Assembly: GCA_016296205.1 (NCBI GenBank)
Contig: JAEDJS010000057.1
Location: 1-13,001 of the forward strand
Reading direction: 5' to 3'
DNA length: 13,001 nucleotides
Source of the DNA: Treponema sp.
GTDB lineage: Bacteria; Spirochaetota; Spirochaetia; Treponematales; Treponemataceae
The notes under the pieces are model-generated. The model was not told where the DNA came from. It saw nothing but the letters and a program-made list of their open reading frames with translations, and did no database searches. A program made the position numbers and the translations under genes. This document shows positions 7,690-13,001 of this stretch, piece by piece (position 1 is the first letter of the stretch; each line of letters opens with the position of its first letter).

Positions 7690-8184
7690 ATGTCTGGATT
7701 TGATATTTTTATGATTGTTTTGGCCTGTCTGCTGATTCTTGTTGGTTTTGTGGGATGTATAATGCCGGGGTTGCCTGGAACTCCTCTCTGCTGGGGTGCA
7801 CTTCTTTGCCGCCATTTTATGAACGGTGGCGATGTGATAATGTCATGGAAAACATTAATTATTACTGGTGTAATTACGATTTTTGTTGAGATTCTGAACA
7901 ATTTTGTTCCGGCAATTTTTACTAAGAAAGCAGGTGGTTCAAAATTGGGAACATGGGGTGCAACTATTGGTGTAATTGTAGGAATTATTACTGGTCAAAT
8001 CTGGCTCATTGTTTTTGGAAGTTTTATTGGTGCTTGGATTGGAGAAATGCTCCATGATAATTCAGACGGAAAACGGGCAATAAAAAGTGCAGCTTTTAGT
8101 TTTCTGGGATTTATCACTGGAACCGGAATGCGTTTAATCGTAAGCGGAATCTGGATCAGTATATTTGTGAAGAGTTTTTTCTGA
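7690..8184 (+). CDS. DUF456 family integral membrane protein
   Basis: A 164-residue, very hydrophobic protein of the DUF456 family, whose biochemical function is not established. Hydrophobic segments lie at about 5-24, 32-42, 55-73, 86-118 (long enough for a helical hairpin) and 133-160, giving about five membrane passes. Family hallmarks are the PGLPGTPL motif at 26-33, the ILNNFVPAIFTKKAGGSKLGTWGA block where the first membrane helix pair ends, the Gly-rich GVIVGIITG and GSFIGAWIGEML segments, and the closing FLGFITGTGMRL. The length is normal for the family. A strong GGAGG lies 5 bases before the ATG. It is a single-gene unit, divergent from thrC and converging on iorB, so its neighbours give no hint of its role. 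Confidence 0.85.
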   Translation: MSGFDIFMIVLACLLILVGFVGCIMPGLPGTPLCWGALLCRHFMNGGDVIMSWKTLIITGVITIFVEILNNFVPAIFTKKAGGSKLGTWGATIGVIVGIITGQIWLIVFGSFIGAWIGEMLHDNSDGKRAIKSAAFSFLGFITGTGMRLIVSGIWISIFVKSFF

Positions 8185-8198
8185 GATTTCGGCCAATA

Positions 8199-8249
8199 CT
8201 TACTTTATCACTGGTTTGGGAAAATAACACATATGGGTGATAAAGTAAG
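8199..8249. repeat. 13-bp perfect inverted repeat between convergent genes, possible terminator
   Basis: CTTACTTTATCAC (8199-8211) and GTGATAAAGTAAG (8237-8249) are exact reverse complements separated by 25 bases. The repeat fills the 86-base gap between the stops of the DUF456 gene and iorB. The location suggests a terminator for both strands. However, neither side has a proper T tract (only TTGATATTTTGGG on plus), and the loop is long. A protein-binding operator or a recombination remnant are alternatives. Confidence 0.45.
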
Positions 8250-8270
8250 GTGGAGGTTGATATTTTGGGT

Positions 8271-8840
8271 TTATTTTTCGTAGCCTGCCAGAAATGCGTC
8301 TTTGTTCATTTGAATTGTTTTTGGCGGAACTGTGGATTCAATTACAGAAAGCCAGTCTTCTTTTGAAAAATCCATGTATTTGGCGGCCATTCCTAAAACA
8401 ATAATATTAAAACATTTTGCAGAACCAAGTTTGAGAGCTTCTTCCATGGCATTGATGGAATATACTTTGTAGTCTTTAGAAAGTTTCTGAATAATTTCTT
8501 CTGGATATTCTGCAGCACCTGTTACAACTGTCATTGGATCTATGCGCTGGTCGTTAACAATAATTACACCGTCTTTTTTTAGAAAGTGAGCATAACGTAA
8601 TGCTTCCAGACGTTCAAAGGCAATAAGAACATCGGCCTGTCCTTCTTCTACGATTGGTTCTGTGACTTTATCTCCGTAGCGGACAAATGTTACAACACTG
8701 CCGCCTCGTTGTGCCATTCCATGAACTTCTGAAAGTTTTACATCGTAGCCGGCTTTAAGGGTGATTCCTCCAAGGATTCTGGAAGTGAGCAATGTTCCCT
8801 GGCCACCAACGCCAACAATCATTATATTTTTTGTTTCCAT
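8271..8840 (-). CDS. iorB: Indolepyruvate ferredoxin oxidoreductase, beta subunit
   Basis: This is the small subunit of the enzyme that oxidatively decarboxylates indolepyruvate and other aryl pyruvates to aryl-acetyl-CoA with reduction of ferredoxin, in aromatic amino acid fermentation. The 189 residues make up one pyruvate/ketoisovalerate oxidoreductase gamma-type domain. GVGGQGTLLTSRIL (10-23) is the nucleotide-type loop. SEVHGMAQRGGSVVTFVRYG (37-56) is the family hallmark. The length matches family members (about 190). The ATG at 8840 has GGAGA about 9 bases upstream. It lies downstream of iorA on the same strand, 106 bases away, across the hairpin element at 8865-8941, so it probably shares the iorA promoter. 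Confidence 0.92.
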   Translation of the reverse strand: METKNIMIVGVGGQGTLLTSRILGGITLKAGYDVKLSEVHGMAQRGGSVVTFVRYGDKVTEPIVEEGQADVLIAFERLEALRYAHFLKKDGVIIVNDQRIDPMTVVTGAAEYPEEIIQKLSKDYKVYSINAMEEALKLGSAKCFNIIVLGMAAKYMDFSKEDWLSVIESTVPPKTIQMNKDAFLAGYEK

Positions 8841-8864
8841 AATTAAAAATCTCCGTAAAGTGTT

Positions 8865-8941
8865 CCGGGGTTTTAGGGGTGTCCCCTAGGAGAAGGGGTA
8901 GCGGAAAACCCTGGTTTGTAGCGAGGGGAAGGCTTTCCCCT
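8865..8941. repeat. GC-rich multi-hairpin element between iorA and iorB
   Basis: CCGGGGTTTT (8865-8874) pairs with AAAACCCTGG (8905-8914), with one G-T wobble. Inside it AGGGG (8875-8879) pairs with CCCCT (8883-8887). That same CCCCT can instead pair with AGGGG (8894-8898), so two mutually exclusive hairpins exist. A third hairpin joins AGGGGAA (8924-8930) to TTCCCCT (8935-8941) over a 4-base loop. The run of G and C contrasts sharply with the AT-rich surroundings. The element starts 6 bases after the iorA stop and ends shortly before the iorB ribosome-binding site. A dispersed palindromic repeat is my preferred reading; an RNA element tuning iorB expression is the alternative. Confidence 0.6.
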
Positions 8942-8946
8942 TTGTA

Positions 8947-10689
8947 TTATTTTTCTACTTTTTTAAGTGCGTCAAATTTGCAAAGTTGAACACATAATCC
9001 GCAGCCGTTACACATTGTTGGATTTACATTAACTGTTCCGTCTGACTGTTTAGTGATTGCGGGACATCCAGGTTGTAGGCAGGCACCACATTTTTTGCAT
9101 TTTTCTGACTGCACTTGAACGGTGTATGGGAATTTCTGACCTTTGAGAAGTGCACAAGGGTATTGGGCAATGATTACTCCCAACTGTTGGCTGGCTGTGT
9201 ATTCTTTGATTGTTTTTTCCAAAAGTGGAAGGTCAAAGGCGTTAACAACTGCAACATTTTTGATTCCCATGCTTTTGCAAAGTTCGTCGATTTTGATTGC
9301 TGGAACTTCCTGCCCCATTAAAGTTTTTCCAGTGGCGGCGTGGTCCTGGTGACCTGTCATTCCGGTTGTGGAATTATCAAGAATGATTACTGTTCCTGTT
9401 GACTGGTTGTATGCCATGTTTTCTAATGAGTTGATTCCTGTGTGCATAAAAGTTGAATCGCCGATTACTGCAACCCAATTTTTGATAAAATCTTTTCCCC
9501 GGGCTTTTTCCATTCCGTGGAGAACACTGATGCTGGCACCCATGCAGAAGGTTGTGTCTATTACGTTGAGTGGGGCAACTGCTCCAAGTGTATAACAGCC
9601 GATGTCTCCGGAAGCATGAATTTTTAATTTTTTGAGTGTGTAGAATACAGAACGGTGAGGGCATCCAGGGCAGAGAATTGGCGGTCGTTTTGGAACATTA
9701 TCTGCCGGTTTGAATTCAACTTTCTGGCCTAGAATTTTTTCTCTGAGCATATTGGCTGAATATTCACCTTGAATTGTAAACAAATCTTTTCCGATGCATT
9801 TAATTCCCCAGGAGCGTATCTGTTCTTCCATAAGTGGTTCAAGTTCTTCTACAATGTAAAGTGTTTCTACTTTTGATGCAAAATCTTGAATGAGCTGTTT
9901 TGGAAGAGGATTTACCATTCCCAGTTTTAAGATGCTGGCATTTGGGAAAACTTCTTTTACATATTGATATGGAATTCCGCTGGTAATGAATCCAATTTTT
10001 GTGTCGCCCATTTCTACTTTGTTGAAAGGTGCATCAATTCCACATTCCTGGGACATTTTAAGTTCCCGCTGTTCAACAAACTTGTGGCGGCTTATTGCCA
10101 TTGCTGGCATGAGAACAAATTTGCTGGCATTGCGTTCATAAGGTTTGTCTTCTATTTCTTTGCGGTCTTCCAAGGTAACAATTCCCTGGGAGTGGGAAAG
10201 TCTTGTTGTTGTGCGTACGATTACTGGTGTGTCATATTTTTCGCTAAGGTCGTATGCGTATTTTACAAAATCTTTGGCTTCCTGGCTGTCGCTTGGTTCC
10301 AAAACCGGCACATGGGCTGAGCGGGCAACCATTCTTGTGTCCTGTTCATTTTGGGAGCTGTAAACTCCAGGGTCGTCTGCGGCAATTAAAACTAATCCTC
10401 CGTTAACTCCTGAATATGCGGCTGCATAAAGTGGATCTCCTGCTACGTTAACTCCAACCATCTTCATGCTGCACAAGGAACGGACTCCGCTTACACTGGC
10501 ACCGATGGCAACTTCCATGGCAACTTTTTCGTTTGGTGACCATTCAGCATAAATTTCTGGATATTTTACAATGTTTTCACTGATTTCTGTACTTGGTGTT
10601 CCTGGATAAGCGGCACTAACTTTTACTCCTGCTTCGTATGCTCCACGGGCAAAAGCTTCATTTCCAAGCATAAGTTTTGATTGACTCAT
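8947..10689 (-). CDS. iorA: Indolepyruvate ferredoxin oxidoreductase, alpha subunit
   Basis: This is the TPP- and iron-sulfur-containing large subunit that binds the 2-oxo acid and passes electrons to ferredoxin; it acts with IorB. Its 580 residues begin with a pyrimidine-binding TPP domain (AAYPGTPSTEI, 26-36). A middle domain runs to about residue 330. CPGCPHR (340-346) opens the pyrophosphate-binding TPP domain, which holds GDSTFMHTGINSLENMAYN (410-428) and LDNSTTGMTG (437-446). The C-terminus has two 4Fe-4S motifs: Cys531, 534, 537, 542 (CX2CX2CX4C) and Cys560, 563, 566, 570 (CX2CX2CX3C). The last Cys is followed by Lys rather than the usual Pro. All cofactor residues appear intact. AGAGGA lies 5 bases before the ATG at 10689. 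It is the first gene of the iorAB operon, divergent from mnmG. Confidence 0.95.
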   Translation of the reverse strand: MSQSKLMLGNEAFARGAYEAGVKVSAAYPGTPSTEISENIVKYPEIYAEWSPNEKVAMEVAIGASVSGVRSLCSMKMVGVNVAGDPLYAAAYSGVNGGLVLIAADDPGVYSSQNEQDTRMVARSAHVPVLEPSDSQEAKDFVKYAYDLSEKYDTPVIVRTTTRLSHSQGIVTLEDRKEIEDKPYERNASKFVLMPAMAISRHKFVEQRELKMSQECGIDAPFNKVEMGDTKIGFITSGIPYQYVKEVFPNASILKLGMVNPLPKQLIQDFASKVETLYIVEELEPLMEEQIRSWGIKCIGKDLFTIQGEYSANMLREKILGQKVEFKPADNVPKRPPILCPGCPHRSVFYTLKKLKIHASGDIGCYTLGAVAPLNVIDTTFCMGASISVLHGMEKARGKDFIKNWVAVIGDSTFMHTGINSLENMAYNQSTGTVIILDNSTTGMTGHQDHAATGKTLMGQEVPAIKIDELCKSMGIKNVAVVNAFDLPLLEKTIKEYTASQQLGVIIAQYPCALLKGQKFPYTVQVQSEKCKKCGACLQPGCPAITKQSDGTVNVNPTMCNGCGLCVQLCKFDALKKVEK

Positions 10690-10724
10690 TTTTTCCTCTT
10701 GAAGATTTTTATAGATATTGTTCT

Positions 10725-10753
10725 ATTATAATGGAGGTTTTTGGATTTTGCAA
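10725..10753 (-). promoter_or_regulatory. Promoter of the iorAB operon
   Basis: On the minus strand TTGCAA (10753-10748) and a perfect TATAAT (10730-10725) are separated by 17 bp. Transcription would start near 10718, leaving a leader of about 28 bases that contains the iorA ribosome-binding site. The -10 lies in the palindrome ATTATAAT (10725-10732), so TATAAT also reads on the plus strand, where I find no -35 box at suitable spacing. Confidence 0.65.
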
Positions 10754-10756
10754 ATG

Positions 10757-10785
10757 TTGAAAAACCGTAATCAAAACACTATAAT
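10757..10785 (+). promoter_or_regulatory. Promoter of mnmG, placing the start site at the ATG
   Basis: TTGAAA (10757-10762) and a perfect TATAAT (10780-10785) are 17 bp apart, a near-consensus sigma70-type promoter. The mnmG ATG begins 10 bases after the -10 box. Transcription should therefore start about 2-5 bases before it, giving an essentially leaderless mRNA. Its -35 box is only 3 bp from that of the divergent iorA promoter, so polymerase could hardly occupy both at once. Confidence 0.65.
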
Positions 10786-10795
10786 TAAAAACATT

Positions 10796-12874
10796 ATGGC
10801 ATTTTACAGTTCATTTGATGTGGCAGTATGCGGTGGTGGGCATGCAGGTATTGAGGCGGCTCTTGCGGCTGCTCGTATGGGTTTGAAAACAGTTTTAATT
10901 ACTCAGTCAGTTGATGCAATCGGAAGGATGAGCTGTAATCCAAGTATTGGTGGTATTGCAAAAGGAAATATTGTCCGGGAGATTGATGCTTTAGGCGGAG
11001 AAATGGGAAAGTTGATTGATAATTCCATGCTTCAATTCCGAATGCTTAATAAAAGTCGTGGCCCGGCAGTTCAGTCACCAAGAAGTCAGGCTGATAAAAT
11101 TGAATATTCAAATCTTGCCAGAAGAACTGTAGAAAATACTCCTAATCTTAGTACTTTGATGGACACTGTTACTGATGTTCTGACTGTTGCAAGTTCAACT
11201 CAACTTCCGCCTCAAAGCGACAGTGCAGCTGAACTGGGAACAATTCCTGGGGAGCAGAGAGGTTCTAGTTACCAGTATTTGTCGGATGCTGCAAAAAGTG
11301 GAATGCGCCAGAAGGTAATTGGTGTGGTTACGGAACGGGGAAGAGTAATTCCTGTTCGCTCGGTTGTTTTGACTACTGGAACTTTTTTAGGCGGCAAAAT
11401 TTTTATTGGTGAATACGATGCCCCAAATGGAAGAATCGGCGAAAACGGTGCTATTGGTCTTACAGAAAGTCTGCATCGGCTTGGTTTTACAACTGGTCGG
11501 TTAAAGACTGGTACTCCTCCAAGAATTCTCCGGCATACAGTTGATTTTTCTAAGCTGGAAGTACAGGGTGGTGATCAGGAAGTAATTCCCTTTAGTTTTG
11601 ATACAGAAAAGGTTGATCGCCCTCTGGTTGACTGCCACCTGGTTTATACAAATTCTGCAACTCATGAAATTATTAGAAACAATATTCACCGTTCTCCATT
11701 GTATTCTGGAAAGATTAGTGGGGTTGGTCCAAGATATTGTCCAAGTATAGAAGACAAAGTTATGCGTTTTGCAGAGCGTGAACGTCATCAGCTTTTTATT
11801 GAACCGGAAAGTCTGCTAACTGATGAAATTTATTTAAACGGATTAAGTTCGAGTTTGCCGGAAGAAGTTCAGGATGCTTTTTTGCGCACAATGGAAGGCT
11901 TTGAACATTGTGTTGTAAGCCGCCCTGGTTATGCTGTTGAATACGACTACGTTGAACCTACTCAACTTTTCCCATCTCTTGAAACAAAACGTGTTGCGGG
12001 GCTTTTTGATGCTGGTCAGATTAATGGTACAAGTGGTTACGAGGAAGCTGCTGGACAGGGGCTTGTGGCTGGAATTAATGCTGGTTTGTATGCCCGTGAA
12101 CATATTAAAACTTGCGGTCCATTGTGTGACAGCGACAGTTCATTTGGTGGAAGGCCATTGAATGTAAAACTCCAGGCTCTTTATGCAGCAGGTCAGGAAG
12201 ATAAAAAATATAAAGATCAGTTTGAATTTGCATTGGCAGAAAACAGTGCAAAAATTACTGGTGCTCTTTCTAAAAAGTTGCAGGAAACTCAAAAAGAAAA
12301 CGGTTTCCAGAACTTTGAAAAAATTCCGGAATACACTCCACTTGTTCTTGGCCGGGATGAAGCATACATTGGTGTTCTTATTGATGACCTTGTTACCCTT
12401 GGAACAAAAGAACCATACAGAATGTTTACTGCTCGTGCAGAATACAGATTAAAACTGCGCCACGATACTGCAGACCGTAGATTGCGTCAGAAAGGTTTTG
12501 AAGTTGGGTTGATTAGTCAGTGTCAGATTGATTTGCTTAATACAAAATATGCTCAGGTAGAAGAAGCGATGGAGCTTCTTGCAAAAAATCCTAAGGCAGA
12601 AAATCCTGGATTTAGTGAACTTGTTTGGGAAACTGCTCAGGATGATTTTAAGTACAGATATTACATTCAAAAGCAGGACGCACGAGTTGCAAAACTTCAT
12701 CGCATGGAAAATGCAAAAATTCCAGCAGATTTTGACTATTCAAAAATTGTAAGTTTAAGCAGCGAAAGCCGGGCAAAGCTGGAAAAAGTTAGGCCGTTAA
12801 CTCTTGGTCAGGCAAGCCGCATTAGTGGAATTAGAAATAGTGATATTATGCTTTTAATGGTTTATCTTAAATAG
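10796..12874 (+). CDS. mnmG: tRNA uridine-5-carboxymethylaminomethyl modification enzyme MnmG (GidA)
   Basis: With MnmE, this FAD enzyme adds (carboxymethyl)aminomethyl to C5 of the wobble uridine of certain tRNAs. GGGHAG (13-18) is the FAD-binding loop. Cys47 and Cys315 correspond to the E. coli catalytic Cys47 and Cys277. RLKTGTPPR, VGPRYCPSIEDK, GQINGTSGYEEAAGQG and the C-terminal LGQASRISG are all present. ATG 10796 (692 residues) is chosen because it puts FAD-loop and Cys47 numbering exactly in register with E. coli. The upstream open frame to TTG 10718 adds a poorly supported 26 residues. Two insertions lengthen the protein: about 38 residues near 133-171 and about 70 residues within 440-516. 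The C-terminal helical region is shorter than in E. coli. No Shine-Dalgarno sequence precedes the ATG. MnmE and RsmG genes are not in view. Confidence 0.93.
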   Translation: MAFYSSFDVAVCGGGHAGIEAALAAARMGLKTVLITQSVDAIGRMSCNPSIGGIAKGNIVREIDALGGEMGKLIDNSMLQFRMLNKSRGPAVQSPRSQADKIEYSNLARRTVENTPNLSTLMDTVTDVLTVASSTQLPPQSDSAAELGTIPGEQRGSSYQYLSDAAKSGMRQKVIGVVTERGRVIPVRSVVLTTGTFLGGKIFIGEYDAPNGRIGENGAIGLTESLHRLGFTTGRLKTGTPPRILRHTVDFSKLEVQGGDQEVIPFSFDTEKVDRPLVDCHLVYTNSATHEIIRNNIHRSPLYSGKISGVGPRYCPSIEDKVMRFAERERHQLFIEPESLLTDEIYLNGLSSSLPEEVQDAFLRTMEGFEHCVVSRPGYAVEYDYVEPTQLFPSLETKRVAGLFDAGQINGTSGYEEAAGQGLVAGINAGLYAREHIKTCGPLCDSDSSFGGRPLNVKLQALYAAGQEDKKYKDQFEFALAENSAKITGALSKKLQETQKENGFQNFEKIPEYTPLVLGRDEAYIGVLIDDLVTLGTKEPYRMFTARAEYRLKLRHDTADRRLRQKGFEVGLISQCQIDLLNTKYAQVEEAMELLAKNPKAENPGFSELVWETAQDDFKYRYYIQKQDARVAKLHRMENAKIPADFDYSKIVSLSSESRAKLEKVRPLTLGQASRISGIRNSDIMLLMVYLK

Positions 12875-12878
12875 GAGT

Positions 12879-12947
12879 GTAAGTTAAAACCGCTAAAATA
12901 GCGCGGCTTTAACTTACCTAAAGTTTGCGTTGCAAACTTATTATTGA
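12879..12947 (+). terminator. Two tandem hairpins downstream of mnmG, probable terminator
   Basis: GTAAGTTAAA (12879-12888) pairs perfectly with TTTAACTTAC (12908-12917). After an A/C mismatch, CCGC (12890-12893) pairs with GCGG (12903-12906). Three bases later AAGTTTGC (12921-12928) pairs with GCAAACTT (12932-12939) over a GTT loop and is followed by ATTATT. The first hairpin starts 5 bases after the mnmG stop. The T run is interrupted, so termination strength is uncertain. Confidence 0.55.
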
Positions 12948-12950
12948 ACT

Positions 12951-12997
12951 GCTGTTCCTCATTGCATTACGGAACAGCGTAAAAAGTCAATCGATTG
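12951..12997. repeat. Further inverted repeats at the right edge
   Basis: GCTGTTCC (12951-12958) and GGAACAGC (12971-12978) form an 8-bp stem with a 12-base loop. Ten bases on, CAATCGATTG (12988-12997) is a perfect palindrome. With the two preceding hairpins this makes four inverted repeats in 120 bases. No reading frame of note crosses them. The window ends before the element's limit can be seen. Confidence 0.45.
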
Positions 12998-13001
12998 TTG
13001 A

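Noticed and set aside
10718..10795. N-terminal extension of MnmG from TTG 10718 or ATG 10754, with GGAGG at 10733-10737
   Set aside because: The GGAGG is 16 bases from ATG 10754 and upstream of the strong mnmG promoter, so it would not be in that transcript. Family alignment starts at 10796.
12879..12978. Integron attC site, considered because the repeats are paired and Treponema denticola carries an integron
   Set aside because: The arms do not give the required RYYYAAC and GTTRRRY ends in the right arrangement, and no integrase or cassette is visible.
1..13001. CRISPR arrays, tRNA or rRNA genes, insertion sequences, defence or toxin-antitoxin systems
   Set aside because: No spaced identical repeats, cloverleaf with conserved TTCGA-type arm, transposase or known defence protein was seen on either strand.

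Overview
The window is an ordinary-looking bacterial chromosome segment of fairly low GC, with six complete protein genes and no visible phage, insertion sequence, CRISPR or RNA gene. The gene set and the codon style (many TTT, CTT, GTT and AAA codons) suggest a host-associated anaerobe, most likely a Treponema-like spirochaete of gut or rumen. The set comprises a ferredoxin-linked indolepyruvate oxidoreductase, a DPE2-like amylomaltase with a giant GH13 partner, a DUF456 membrane protein and a MnmG with insertions. The taxon is an inference from protein resemblance, not proved by the sequence.

Layout. Positions 1-278 hold a possible terminator of an off-window gene, an inverted-repeat element and a near-consensus promoter. 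Positions 279-6041 form a two-gene operon on the plus strand: malQ (GH77), then a 1226-residue uncharacterised GH13-family protein 15 bases downstream. Neither has a signal peptide, so both probably act on glucan or maltodextrin in the cytoplasm. A strong stem-loop follows at 6058-6087. On the minus strand thrC (threonine synthase) occupies 6234-7541. It is divergent from a DUF456 membrane protein gene (7690-8184), which converges on the iorAB operon.

iorA (8947-10689) and iorB (8271-8840), both minus, encode the two subunits of a ferredoxin-dependent indolepyruvate oxidoreductase. The 106 bases between them carry a GC-rich, multi-hairpin element unlike its surroundings. iorA is divergent from mnmG (10796-12874, plus), the tRNA wobble-uridine modification enzyme. 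Their promoters are back to back, with -35 boxes 3 bp apart. Four closely packed inverted repeats fill the last 120 bases.

The points most worth a second look are: the giant GH13 protein with a His-to-Pro change in its fourth conserved region and a histone-like basic tail; the DPE2-type insertion in MalQ; the mnmG promoter, which predicts a leaderless mRNA, with thrC possibly similar; palindromic -10 boxes in both divergent intergenic regions; MnmG insertions; and the structured intergenic elements. I found no convincing evidence of an entirely new multi-gene system. The malQ-GH13 pair is the nearest to an undescribed pathway.
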